Below, piece after piece: positions 54,217 to 64,000 of a stretch of DNA of 64,000 nucleotides; the stretch's first letter is position 1, and every line of letters starts with the position of its first letter. The translations under genes were made by a program, and so were the position numbers. The stretch spans positions 7,072,501-7,136,500 of the forward strand of contig JAWHQI010000079.1 of assembly GCA_033032865.1 (NCBI GenBank), written 5' to 3'. The notes under the pieces are model-generated. The model was given only the letters and a program-made list of their open reading frames with translations, was not told where the DNA came from and did no database searches. Source of the stretch: Dactylorhiza incarnata (lineage: Eukaryota; Streptophyta; Magnoliopsida; Asparagales; Orchidaceae).

Positions 54217-54549
54217 TGACACAAGCGCACATGAAGAGGCAACGCCGAAGGTCTACACGCGCAAGAGGGGTTCGGCCCGATGCTCGGCTACGTTAGCGGA
54301 TGTCGCGGGAACGTCTTCGTTTCAATATTTCGTATTTTGTGCTTGCTTATAATTTTACTATTCGCACTCCAGAACTTTGGTAATTCACACCCCGTTGTTA
54401 TAAGGGGAGTTGTAGGTGTTATTTTGAGTTTATTTTGGATGAATTAAAGAAATTAGGGTTGATCCCTAAGTTCCCTCTCAACTTAATCCTCTTTCTTCTC
54501 TCTCACCACCGCCGGCTTGCAGGATTCCTCCCGGGAACCCTAATATATG
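54217..54549 (+). repeat. G2 3' LTR (about 333 bp)
   Basis: TGACACAAGCGCACATG to CCTAATATA, clearly related to 49779-50122 but with many substitutions and small indels. Confidence 0.75.
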
Positions 54550-55139
54550 ATCACTTCAAAACATTCACATTAACAAAAATTATGTGATTATAATTCATTT
54601 AATGAATATATTCGTCATGAGCATCTTCTTGTGTATTTCCCATTCTACTTTCATATATTTTGATTGACTGCCTACCCATTTTTTATGCTCATCGTTGTTT
54701 ACCTCCAACCAGAAGCGACATCTATCTTCAAGTAGTAGATCTTGTGATAGGGATCATAGTCCACGGGCGGCCGCCCTGCATCGGGGCCCATTCGGGTATA
54801 CACTCACACTAGGAGGATTAGGGTCGTCATAAAGACGATCTGAGCCCGTCGTCGTGTTCAGAGTGTCAACGGAATATTTTTTATTTTTCGCACGTTTTTG
54901 TATTGTGTATTGCGACGGTGAATCATAGTCGTCCATTGTGTGACTATCTTATAAATATGTGTGTGGAGTTTATTTGTGGGTATTGCAGAATTTTGAGACT
55001 TTCAAATTTTGTAATCCTCCACGGTGTCGATTCTGTGGGATATTAGGTGTCGAAGCCTAAAACCAAGCCATCTTTCCATGTAATCGATCCCTTCCCTCTG
55101 TTAACTCACGACCGAGACCCTACCTATTTCCACAATACA
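54550..55139. other. Spacer between G2 and G3, no gene
   Basis: Mixed AT-rich sequence with a GC-rich stretch near 54765-54800. A 60-codon minus-strand ORF (54754-54936) is not recognisable. Confidence 0.4.
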
Positions 55140-56160
55140 CCTCGACACTCCCTCTAACTGATATAAACAAACAAATTCAGTCTGTACATCTCAGTAACTG
55201 CTCGGGAAACTGCGGGTAACTGCTGGACTGGGTTATCTGATTGACGTCGGCACTCCTTGGTAGAGAAGTACAACCTCTGCGTCGGATCCCAGCCTCATTG
55301 AGGCCTCACTATTCCTCCCTGGATGAGAACGACAACCTCTGTGTTGAGTCTCAGCCTCGCTGAGAACTCAGAAGGTTTCCTGGTTCAGTTAAGAAGCCGA
55401 CTCACATTCCGCAGCAGGTTGAGAAGAACGATTGCTTCCCGACGCAGGATTCTCCCTTCTCTCACACTGGTCGATCACGCCGAGAGTAAGATCTTTGCTT
55501 TACGCTGAAATTACAAACATCGATCACCTCCCAGAGTGCTTTCGCCATGCGTCCGACCTTCAATTCAGCCGGTGACAGTTTATACGCACAAGAATCACGT
55601 ATTCAAATGTCTTTGTTTAGTTGGTCATCTTCTGCATCACTTGATCAGTGAGATCGAAACTTCCCCAATGCCATCAGCCTGGCTGGTCATCCAAATCAGT
55701 GTAGGAATTTGTTTTCAAACGTAGGAATCTCATCACTTGTGTTGTTCTAGCTCAGATCCAGCATTCATACACTCTTCTTGGGACTCATTTGCTTATGTAA
55801 GTTCTTAATTGGAAGTTCTTTTACTTGGTGCTGAATATTGTGTTGGAAAACATATTAATTGGGATGAAAATTCTGTAAAAATTCGTTTAATCTTTGTTCT
55901 TTGAAGGGCGTGTTCGCTGAGTATTTAATTACCACACTCCAGTTTTAATTGTAGCTCGATCATGCTTGCCTTAAAGTCTAATATCGATTGTGTGTGTGTT
56001 CATCCTCTTTATAATATCAGAATTATTGCAAGCGAATGTTGGACTACTACATGAGCATCATATTCATCTATGTCGTCCTACACCACACAAACACATACAT
56101 TCATTAGAGTTCCCTCAGTGCATATTCACACCACGGCCTTCACTTTACCCTGCATCAAAT
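55140..56160 (+). repeat. G3 5' LTR (boundary uncertain)
   Basis: Ends CTGCATCAAA before the primer site. Contains CTGCGTCGGATCCCAGCC and GGTTCAGTTAAGAAGCCGAC, both repeated at 62015-62070. The left end was not fixed. Confidence 0.5.
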
Positions 56161-56173
56161 TTGGTATCAGAGC
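56161..56173 (+). other. G3 primer-binding site
   Basis: TTGGTATCAGAGC, complementary to initiator-Met tRNA. Confidence 0.8.
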
Positions 56174-56274
56174 CTCAGGTTGGGGCCATTTGCATGCTTC
56201 GTAGTGGTAAGATGTTTAGGCACACCCTGACAAGATCTCTTCCCTCAGAAACTACTACCAACTCAAACACCGAT

Positions 56275-57310
56275 ATGTCTATGTCTGATTTCCAAACAAA
56301 ATTGGCTAATCACTTCGATCAAATGAACGAATAATTTGATGACCTTAGGGAACAATTTGGAATCCTCACTACTAGAGTGGATGGTCTAAATCCTCTTAGG
56401 AACCCTCGTCCTCGGGAATCCATTAGGCCACAAGTTATTCATCATGACATAGAGGGACATCCTTATCATATGTTCATAAATCCCACAGTTGGTCGACACC
56501 ACCCTCTTCAAGAAGACGAGTTTGGTTTGCTGAGATGAAATTACATGAGCAAGCTAAAATTTATTGGACGAGTCTTGAGCGCTCCTTAGACAGTGGAGGT
56601 TATTATCCTATCACCCGATGGGCCGACATGAAGCAAAAACTTACAGAAAAATATCTACCCGCTTTATATCGAAACCAACTTCTAGATCAGCTCCAAGCTT
56701 TATGCCATGAGACCCTTTTTGTTGCAGAGTATATGACTCGCTTTGATGAGCTTATCATTATGAGTAATATCATCGAGAAGCATATAGTGGCAGCCTCCCA
56801 ATTTCGGGCCAGGTTAAGGGCTGACATTCGTAGAGAACTTAATCCCCGCCACCTGGAGTCGGTCGAGCAGATTTTCATGCTCGCCTAAGAATATGAGCAA
56901 TACCTACGTACTTCTGGTCCAAGGCACCCCAACCCACAATCCGACAGTTCTATGCCTAGGAGGCCTCCACAGCAGGGACTTGGTCCAACCATGCCTACTC
57001 GTGCTCCCGTTGACATGAAAGGAAAATCCACAACCACCGGGACCCATAGCCTGGAGGATCAATGTTACCGATGTCAGGGTAAAGAACATGTGACGGCACA
57101 GTGTCCCACACGGAATCTGCTTATTGAGGAAGATCCTGAGCCTAGTACCGAGTCAGTGGAACCACCTGAAGAAGGTATTGCTGTGGCTATAGAAGAGGGT
57201 TGGGAGGATGAGGCAGACATGCATTTAAGATGGTTGTTATCCGTCGTTTGCTACATATTCCACGTAATGATAAGAAAAATTAGAGACACACCACCATTTT
57301 CTATACTTCC
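56275..57310 (+). pseudogene. gag: G3 Gag (broken)
   Basis: From MSMSDFQTKLANHFDQMNE (56275-56331) a stop follows at once, then a coiled leader (LREQFGILTTRVDGL) and capsid pieces. The main open part is 56535-56888: KIYWTSLERSLDSGG, WADMKQKLTEKYLP, VAEYMTRFDELI. Stop at 56886. In the next piece (56952-57314) the zinc knuckle CYRCQGKEHVTAQC is intact, followed by an acidic tail. At least three stops or shifts. Confidence 0.8.
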
Positions 57311-57314
57311 CTAG

Positions 57315-58689
57315 TGCGGGTGGTGCCTGCAAGCTCGCTATAAATATGAGAGTTGTGTAAATATAGTTGCCCAGAAGGGGCTAGAGTGTATGAGAGTGAA
57401 TCTTGAACCTCACCCACACCCATACCGAGTTATTTGGGTGGATAACATTGCTATTCATGCCACTCAGAAATGCTTTGCACACGTACTTTTGGGTAGGCCT
57501 TGACTTTATGATGTCGCATGTTACGGTAGGACGAACACGTGTGTATTTTATAATAAGGGATACAAGATCACCATATCCCCAACTCAACCCAAGGAGCCTT
57601 CCACGGGTAGAGTTGACTCTTCAGTCGACACAGGCAACACGAAGCCTTTGTATATCACGAGGAAGGGTGGTTTTCTACGAGGAGTCGTAAGTCGAGCATC
57701 ATATTAGTAGTGGCCACCACATAGGCATCTGAAAGCCCTACTGAAACTTTAAAGGTTCACCCGGATGTTCGTCGCATTCTAAATGAGTTATCTGATATTA
57801 CACAAAATGAACTTCAGGATGAGTTGCCTCCTCTAAGAGACATTCAACATGTATTGACTTAGTACCCGGGGCATCCCTACCTAATTTATCTCATTACCGT
57901 ACGAATCCTATCGAACATGCAGAGCTGAAATGGCAAGTCAATGAACTTCTCCAGAAAAATTTCATATGAGAGCCTAAGTCTCTGTACAGTTTCAGCCCTT
58001 CTTAAGTCAATGAACTTCTCTAGAAAAATTTCATATGAGAGCTTAAGTCTCTGTACAGTTTCAGCCCTTCTTACTCCTAAGAAGGACGGGAGTTAGCGTA
58101 TGTACATTGACACTCATTGACATACACGCCATTAATAAAATTTCTATGAAGTACCATTTTCCCATTCCTCGACAGAAAGATTTATTGAACACTATGGCTG
58201 GTGTTCAAGTCTTCACTAAAATTGATTTATGTAGCAGGTACCACAAGATTAGAGTACGTGAGGGAGATGAGTGGAAAACATCCTTAAAAAATGGTTTGTA
58301 TGAATGGCTAGTAATGTCAATTGGATTATCGAACGCTTCTAGCACTTTTATGAGGATTATGACTCTGGTCCTGCAACCTTATATGGACAAATTTTTGGTG
58401 GTTTATTTCGATGAATTCTCATCTACAGTCAGATGCACACGGAACATCCTCTTCATAATATTAGACTTGAATGTAAAGTTCTCCGAGAGGAGTACCTGTA
58501 TATCAACATGAAGAAGTGCACTTTTCTATCCACGTCTGTACATTTTCTAGGATACATGTCTATCGTAGACATTTCAATAGACCCTAACAAAGTTAAATCT
58601 ATCTGTGAATGGTTGATTCCCGCTAACATTCATGAATCACGTAGCTTTCACGAACTTGCACATTCTATCGAGGGTTTGTTAGTGGTTTC
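57315..58689 (+). pseudogene. pol: G3 protease and reverse transcriptase, first part
   Basis: Protease is hardly recognisable (57400-57690). RT begins near 57900 with several stops, including a 69-bp tandem duplication (57935-58003, 58004-58072). The core is open from 58107: [54 protein letters not shown]. The catalytic box reads VVYFDEF, where YFDDI is expected; the second catalytic Asp is replaced by Glu. The frame shifts near 58440, then [27 protein letters not shown] and ESRSFHELA follow up to the insertion at 58689. Confidence 0.8.
57935..58072 (+). repeat. 69-bp tandem duplication in G3 RT
   Basis: 57935-58003 and 58004-58072, starting AAGTCAATGAACTTCTC, two to three differences. 69 is a multiple of three, so it would add 23 codons in frame; both copies carry the same TGA. 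Confidence 0.88.
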
Positions 58690-59857
58690 TGTCGGAATTA
58701 TTAGTTTTATATCATTATATAGGTCTATTAGAGTCTTTAAGAGTGAGTGGGTTTAGTCCCACATTGTGAGTCTTGTTTGAGTGTTCATTGTAACTCCTAT
58801 ATATTTACCATTTATGGAAGAATAATACGCACTTGATATTTTCCTCATCTTCACAACATGGTAGCAGAGCTATTGATTCCTCCTTGATCTATTTTTCCAC
58901 GCTCCTAGGACGACTGCTTGTCAGGTTCTCTCGTGAGATGATTGTTGCGGCTTTGGATCGACAACGATCTCCCGTGGACAATTCCTGGGCGTGAGACCAT
59001 TTCAACTCGTCCGGTTCTCCTCGTGAGACGATTTTGGCCCCTTCAACGATTTCAGCCGCTTTCGGCTGCTGCCCCTCATGCTTCCGCGCTATCAGTCGCT
59101 TGCTACCCCTTCCGGGGTGATGATCTCTCGTCGATGATGTACTTTCTGGATTAGTTTGGTCTTTTATGTGTCTTTAACAATTTTTTTTGTAGTTGTTAAT
59201 GCTTGTGGATTGTAACTATGCCTTCATACACATGAGTTTCACGTGAGGGGGAGTGTTTTCGTCTTCGTTCCACGTGACCTCCAGACTTATGTCGTATGCG
59301 TCTCCCCATGTTTCGTTCGATTGGTCGTGTGTAGAAACACGACTGATGTTGGTGTTCTAATCCCAGCGGGCTGTGTCGTGTGGGACCGTGTCGTGCTGGA
59401 CTGTGTCGTGTGGGACCGTCCTTTATACGGATTATCCCCGATGGATTATCTCCAGACTTGTGTGTATAGGTGATGTTGGTTGATCGATTTCCAGCGAGTC
59501 CACGTCGTGTGTGAGTCCTGCGTCGTGTGTGGGTTTGCGTTGTGTGTGGCTATGCCCCCAGCTTGATTCCCTGGTTTGGAATTTCCCCTGGTGGCTCGTC
59601 TGATGTTTTGTCCCACATCGTCTACCTCCATTGTCGTTATTATGATGTCCAAGTTGAAGGTTCCCTTTCAACTTGAGGGGGAGTGTTGAAATTATTAGTT
59701 TTACATTAATTTGTCGGTCTATTAGTGTCTATGTGTTAGGTCTCGCGTTTAGTCCCACATCCGCTATCGGTGTTATGTGTCTCCTTTTAATCTTTTATAT
59801 ACCCCTCATGTGGATGAATAAAACACCAAACATTATCTCTTCCTCTATTTTACAACA
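58690..59857 (+). mobile_element. TRIM-like small LTR element (1168 bp)
   Basis: LTRs 58690-58858 (169 bp) and 59684-59857 (174 bp), both TGTYGRAATTATTAGTTTTA ... ACAACA. Exact target duplication GTTTC (58685-58689, 59858-59862). The first LTR is followed by TGGTAGCAGAGC (58859-58870), a primer-binding site. The second is preceded by CTTGAGGGGGAG (59672-59683), a polypurine tract. The 825-bp interior has no protein domain. A second GTGAGGGGGAGTGTT word at 59241-59255 mimics tract plus LTR start. Confidence 0.88.
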
Positions 59858-59862
59858 GTTTC

Positions 59863-60151
59863 AATACTATTATGACACCCTTTAAGAGTTGCCTACGTGG
59901 GTGATTTTGGCCACTAGAGCGTTCGACGTGATTAAAGGTAAGTTATCATCAGCCCTGGTTATTCGATTACTGATTTCAGTAAAGTCTTCAAGGTGGCTTG
60001 TGACGTGTTAGGTGTAGGTAATGGCGACGTATTAAGCCATGAAGGACATCTCGACACCTAATGAGAAGTTAAATGAGGTTTGACAAAAGTATCCTAATTA
60101 TGATCGAGAGTTTTATGTGATCATCCAAGTTTTACGTCATTGGATACATTA
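59863..60151 (+). pseudogene. pol: G3 RNase H, first part
   Basis: Translated with frame slips, it shows remnants in the right order: TIMTPFKSCLRGG, a KAFDVIKGKLSS-like stretch, the VFKVACD-like start of RNase H, LSHEGHL, and YDREFYVIIQVLRHWIHY. It stops at the second insertion. Confidence 0.6.
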
Positions 60152-61516
60152 TGACGCAGGGTTGGCAGTGTGACGGGGATGTACCGACGCTAAAGCAATT
60201 TAATGTAAATAATGCATAGTGGACTCAAGCAATTTCAATCTAAATGATGCATGTACAATCCTTAACCCGAAAATAAAATCGTGGCAGTTATATTTATATA
60301 AGTTCGGCAAACTAGTCGCAATGTGAACCTTAATTTCAAGTGAGCAAGCAAAATAATGTTCGAGTTTCGCACGTAGTGCTGTCAACTACGAACCTCCACA
60401 ATTTAGCTTAATAGGAAAACAAGAAATTGCAAACAACTACTCAAACAAGCCAAGTTCCCAAGCAAATATAAGGTGATCTCCAATATATAATAATGAAATA
60501 AAAAACACCAAACAATAAAAATTACAAAGCAAAGAAAATCCGGCGGTGGTCGAATGAAGGTGGACGGTTGCTTTGAGGTGGTTGAACCCGGTTGCTAAAG
60601 TTGTGTGGCTCCACAGGAGGGAGCACAGGATGTTAGGGAAATGGCTGCGAAGGGCTTGCTGCAGGATCCACGACAGGGGAAGAAGAGGGACAGTTAGCAG
60701 TCGAGGGGCAGGAGGAAGAGGGGTGAGAATGGAATCACGCGGCTTCTCGCTGATGAAGAAGAACAGTGGGTGGCTTGCAGTGAGCAGTGGCAATGGTCGG
60801 TGGCTCCACGACAGGAACTGAGGGCTCGGAGGAAGAAGAACGGTGGAGAAGGAAGTCGACCGCTGTGCGAGAGGAGATCGTCTGCTAGGAGAGAAGAGGT
60901 CAACGGGAGTTGCTGGACGTCGTCAATTAGGCTTGACGACAAAGGCGGAGACTGTCGCACGGCTCGTCGATGGAGGAGAACCAAACAGATGAAATCGTGA
61001 GGCTGTCTTCGTTCCGGTCGAGCGTGAAGGAGAGGAACGGGAGTTCGACGTCGTGCGAGAAGGTGGATGCGTAAAAACCGTCGGATAGAGGGTTGTGATG
61101 AATGGAACGTGGGATTGAAGGGGATTTGGCTCACATGAACAATAAAATGAGAAATTAGCTGGAATTATCGAGGCTTCGCACTTCGGAGCTCGCGGCGTCG
61201 CACCGCAAATGATTGCCGATTCTGGATTCGCTCACAGAATAAGCAATGACTGTAAACTGCAGCATTCACCACTATTTATAACAAGAGGGGGTAGTTGGGC
61301 ACCGGGCGTGAATGACTATGATTGGTCGGTAGGCACGATGTCCTAAAACACAAAAACAAATCCAATAAAATAAAATAAAATATATAAGGGTAATAGAACG
61401 ACGAGTCGGACGCGCTCGTGGTCTCGGATCGCCGATCCGACCATCGCCTCCTGCACGAATACACGAAAGTGGGCCCCGCCGACTGGCGACCCGTACTCCA
61501 ATGTCGATCTCCATCA
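60152..61516 (-). mobile_element. Solo LTR in G3 RNase H (1365 bp)
   Basis: Plus-strand ends TGACGCAGGG and CTCCATCA; exact 5-bp target duplication CATTA (60147-60151, 61517-61521). On the minus strand it starts TGATGGAGATCGACATTGG and has a TATA box TATAAATAG about 61271-61279. That orientation and the TGATG start resemble the 6003-7820 LTR. No PBS, tract or coding capacity. Minus-strand ORFs (such as 61134-60694) are rich in S/R/L and not recognisable. Confidence 0.8.
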
Positions 61517-61521
61517 CATTA

Positions 61522-62014
61522 TCCCTTATCCAAAAGTTCCTATTGTACTCCGGTCATCAGGGCATGCGATACCTTGACTTGCATAAGAAATTAGGCCGAT
61601 GTCATTCTAAATAGGTGGAGTACATGCAAGAGTTCCATTATGTTCTCAAACGCAAGTCTAATATTGAGAATAAACCTGCAGATGCCCTCAGTAGGAGAGT
61701 TAGCCTATTGCATATGGTGAGTGCCCAAGTAGAGGTTTTGAGCGTCTCATATATGATTATCCAACATGCTCCTTTTAGCGAGACGTATAACGCTCTATGT
61801 AGAGATCCACCAGAAATTCGTGACGGATTTCTCATGATGGATGAGTATTTATTTTGTCTTGTTTGCGTATCCCCTGCACTTCTTTACACGATTTTTTGAT
61901 ATAGGAGATGCACCCTGGGGGCATTGTAGGTCATTTTGGGAGTGATAAGATAATTAGCCTTGTATACGACCGTTTCTTTTGGCCTAACCTGAAGAAAGAT
62001 GATGCTCAGTTCTG
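61522..62014 (+). pseudogene. pol: G3 RNase H end and integrase start
   Basis: KFLLYSGHQGMRYLDLHKKLG, split by the insertion from its first half, then VEYMQEFHYVLKRKSN and ADALSRRVSLL (end of RNase H). A linker follows, then the integrase zinc-binding region HPGGIVGHFGSDKIISLVYD, RFFWPNLKKDDAQF (61908-62014). The cysteines that should follow are lost where LTR-type sequence begins. Confidence 0.8.
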
Positions 62015-62133
62015 TGTCGGATCCCAGCCGAGAACACACAAAGGTTTCTTGGTTCAGTTAAGAAGCCGACTCGCGTTTCTGCAGTGGGTTGAGAAGAACG
62101 ATTGCTTTCGGGCGCAAGATTCTCCATTAACTT

Positions 62134-62318
62134 TGTTAGAAAAGTCCAAGTAAAGGCCCATATTGGGGCCCATTTAGTTTCCTATTTCTTCTTTCTTTAC
62201 TTTAGTCCACACTGTGTATAGGGGACTCCTCTCTCTTTCTCCCCCTATATATATTTATTCATACATTGTATTTGTAGTTTTTTCAAGGAGAATATACAAG
62301 GTTCTGCTCTTTTCTACA
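62134..62318 (+). repeat. C5 5' LTR (185 bp)
   Basis: TGTTAGAAAAGTCCAAG ... TTTTCTACA. TATATATTTATTCATAC near 62253 may be the TATA region. Followed at once by the primer site. Confidence 0.8.
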
Positions 62319-62834
62319 TGGTATCAGAGTCAGGTCCGAACATGCGGTTAACCCTTCATAACCACCTGCTCTCTGCGAGCTCCTCGCCTCGCGCGGTCTC
62401 ACTCTTTTCTAACCGTGAGGTCTCCCGTGCGGTCTCCTTTTTTTCTAACCGCAGCTCCCTCGCGGTCTCTAATCTCCTTCCCGTTTCCTCTTCTCCTCTT
62501 CTCCTCGGCTCTCTTATAGCCTCCTCCCTTCTGACAAGTGGGCCCCGCTCCTCCTGCTCGTTGCTCGCTCTGCTCCCGTGCGGTCTCCTTCTCGGTGCTC
62601 GCTCCTTGTACCGCTGCGGTCTCCTCCTCTCAGCGGACTTCCTCTGCTCGCGTTGTCTCCCTCTGCTCGCGCGATCTCCCTCTAACCGTAGCTCCCAGCG
62701 GCCTCCTTATCCAGTGGTCTCCCTCTAACCACAGCTCCCAGCGGCCTCCTCTCCCAGCGGTTTTGCCGTGGTTTGCCAACAGTCTCCCTTCTTGTCGACC
62801 TCTCTGCTCTAGCCGCTCTAACCGCTACAACCAA

Positions 62835-63908
62835 ATGGGTTCCTCCATTAATCCTTCAGAGCATCCCGACGAGCAGACCGCCTCATCTCCTGCAGCCCCC
62901 TTGCTCCCCACTCCCGAACTGCGCGACGGGCTAAGAATCACCACCATCTCCCTGACTGGGAAGAAAAACTTTGTCAAATGGGTGCACTCTGTCAGACGGG
63001 TTCTTCAGTCCAAGGGAATTCTGTTTCATCTCACTAAGGAGCCTCCTTTTGATCCTACTGATGACTGGCTGCGTAACGATGGTCGTGTTCAGATGTGGCT
63101 TCTCAACTCACTTGATGACGAACCTTACCGCATGGCCATGCATCACGAGACGGCCAAGGCAATGTGGGAGGAGCTCCACTCCTTGTACTCCGATAAGGAT
63201 AGTCTTCAGCACTTGTATGACATCATTACCGAGCTTCAAACTCATGACACTGGCGGGGCTGCCGACTTAACCGCATTTGTTGCTCGGGCTAAGACTCTTG
63301 CTGAAGTCTGGATCCAACATCAGCCCTATACTACGGATCTAGCTGCCCAGCGTGCTCAAAAAGAGGTTGTTTGTATTGACATGATGATGGCTCGTGTCCC
63401 GCTTCACCTTTAGAGTATTCGGGCTCAGATCCTTTCTCCTGCTACTACCCCGTCATTATCTGATGTATGCTCCATGTTGCTCAAAGTTTCACCGCCTCCT
63501 GATACTATTGGACCTCCCTCACCAGTCCTTCTCCAGCACTCGTCTGCGTCATTACTACCTCTCCCTCCCGCTGCTCGTGGAGGACGTTCAGGCTCTCGGG
63601 GCGGGGGTTGCGGGGGTCGACCACGTCCTAAGTGTTCATTCTGCGGAAAGGATGGACATCTTGAGGCGACCAGCTACCGCAAACATGGTCGTCCTCCTCA
63701 TCCGACTGCTTATATTGCCGCTGACAATCCCTCTGTCACTCGTGCTGATCTTGAAGTGGTTCGCCTCCAGCTCCAGCAACTTCACGGGATGCTCCGCCAC
63801 CCACCTACCTCTGTCGCTTCCATCTCCAATGAAGGTATCGCTTGTCTCTCCACTAGTCCGCGCTGGATAGTGGATTCAGGTGCTACCCATCATCATGTCA
63901 ATACATGA
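62835..63908 (+). pseudogene. gag: C5 Gag and protease start (one stop, one shift)
   Basis: The likely start is ATG 62835 (MGSSINPSEH). The frame is open upstream but serine/leucine-rich leader sequence there is not Gag-like. Core: LRITTISLTGKKNFVKWVHS, VQMWLLNSLDDEPYRM, AKAMWEELHSLYSD. In-frame TAG at 63411-63413, then another frame: a glycine/arginine stretch, a knuckle reading CSFCGKDGHLEATSY (last Cys replaced by Ser), and the protease site WIVDSGATHHHVNT (about 63862-63905). It stops at 63906, where the duplication begins. Confidence 0.8.
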
Positions 63909-64000
63909 TGGCTCGAGTCCCGCTTCACCTTTAGAGTATTCGGGCTCAGATCCTTTCGTCTGCTACTACCCCGTCATTATCTGATGTATGCTCCATGTTG
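63385..64000 (+). repeat. 521-bp tandem duplication in C5 (second copy cut by window)
   Basis: 63906-64000 repeats 63385-63479 with about two or three differences, starting TGATGGCTCG and including the stop at CTTTAGAGT. Junction GTCAATACATGATGG lies inside the protease region. Confidence 0.88.

Larger units (their letters stand above)
49779..54549 (+). mobile_element. Ty3/gypsy chromovirus G2, both LTRs, decayed
   Basis: LTR-like ends 49779-50122 and 54217-54549 share TGAYACRASCGCACATGAAG, the CGGCCCGATGC block and TTATAAGGGGAGTTGTAGGTG. Between them lie gag, RT, RNase H, integrase and a chromodomain-like tail in gypsy order; protease is largely deleted. Numerous stops and shifts, and divergent LTRs, show age. 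No clean target duplication found. Confidence 0.85.
55140..62133 (+). mobile_element. Ty3/gypsy element G3, split by two insertions
   Basis: Putative 5' LTR/leader (55140-56160), primer site, gag, protease, RT, RNase H and start of integrase. It is interrupted by a TRIM-like element (58690-59857) and a solo LTR (60152-61516). It is cut at 62133 by copia C5. A 120-bp segment before C5 (62010-62130) repeats part of 55275-55470, so integrase is joined to LTR-type sequence by a deletion. RT wording ([18 protein letters not shown]) is typical of chromoviruses. Confidence 0.8.
62134..64000 (+). mobile_element. copia element C5, 5' part
   Basis: 5' LTR 62134-62318, primer site TGGTATCAGAGT (62319-62330), gag, knuckle and protease start. 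It runs off the right edge. It has a 521-bp internal tandem duplication whose second copy begins at 63906. Inserted next to G3 remnants. Confidence 0.85.

Noticed and set aside
60694..61134. 146-codon minus-strand ORF
   Set aside because: Low-complexity S/R/L-rich sequence inside a solo LTR, downstream of its TATA box. It looks like LTR leader and has no known domain.

Overview
This is a piece of a repeat-dense flowering-plant genome. Almost every base that can be assigned belongs to transposable elements, often inserted into one another. The evidence for a plant is plant-type sireviruses (Ty1/copia) and Ty3/gypsy elements, a tRNA-derived plant SINE, MULE-, hAT- and Harbinger-type DNA elements, and the last exons of an AXR1-like nuclear gene with plant-style GT-AG introns. 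The species cannot be named from sequence alone. No rRNA, tRNA or CRISPR feature was seen.

Layout. 1-5234: 3' end of a sirevirus (S1) with a complete 3' LTR. 5235-9783: LTR-only debris, including a 1.8-kb solo LTR on the minus strand (6003-7820) and a second long LTR-like block on the plus strand. 9784-10830: 3' end of a broken hAT transposon. 11050-11680: CG-rich minisatellite. 11811-17880: a decayed Ty3/gypsy element (G1) with two LTR-like copies, gag, protease and RT-RNase H. G1 is cut at 17880 by sirevirus S2 (17881-21414), which keeps only part of gag. S2 is cut at 21414 by sirevirus S3 (21415-32464), the youngest and best preserved element. S3 has gag, pol with one frameshift, and a third 757-codon ORF behind what looks like its own internal promoter. 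Its 3' LTR stops after 895 of 1468 bases.

33452-35188: a Harbinger-like non-autonomous element with TAA target duplication, packed with the same minisatellite. 35303-36995: another minisatellite insertion and a third G1 LTR. 37020-37228: a MULE-type MITE with a perfect 9-bp target duplication. 38458-40143 (minus): the last three exons of an AXR1 (RUB/NEDD8 E1 regulatory subunit) homologue, with a duplicated last-exon segment and a SINE in its last intron. 41288-46388 (minus): a full-length decayed copia element (C4). 49779-54549: a decayed gypsy chromovirus (G2) with both LTRs. 55140-62133: a third gypsy element (G3) split by a 1.17-kb TRIM-like element and a 1.37-kb solo LTR, both with exact 5-bp target duplications. 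62134-64000: 5' part of another copia element (C5).

How the parts fit. The three sireviruses share an LTR tail (TTATTCACC plus a C-tract) and GGGGGAG polypurine tracts. In S1 and S3 a copy of the family-specific palindromic motif of the LTR lies again just after pol. In S3 it is followed by a TATA box and the third ORF, which suggests a second promoter. At least five LTR families here carry different GC-rich palindrome arrays just upstream of a TATA box. Separately, a minisatellite made of a CGCCCGGGCG palindrome plus a T-tract occurs three times inside mobile elements. The host AXR1 exons are the only recognisable cellular gene.
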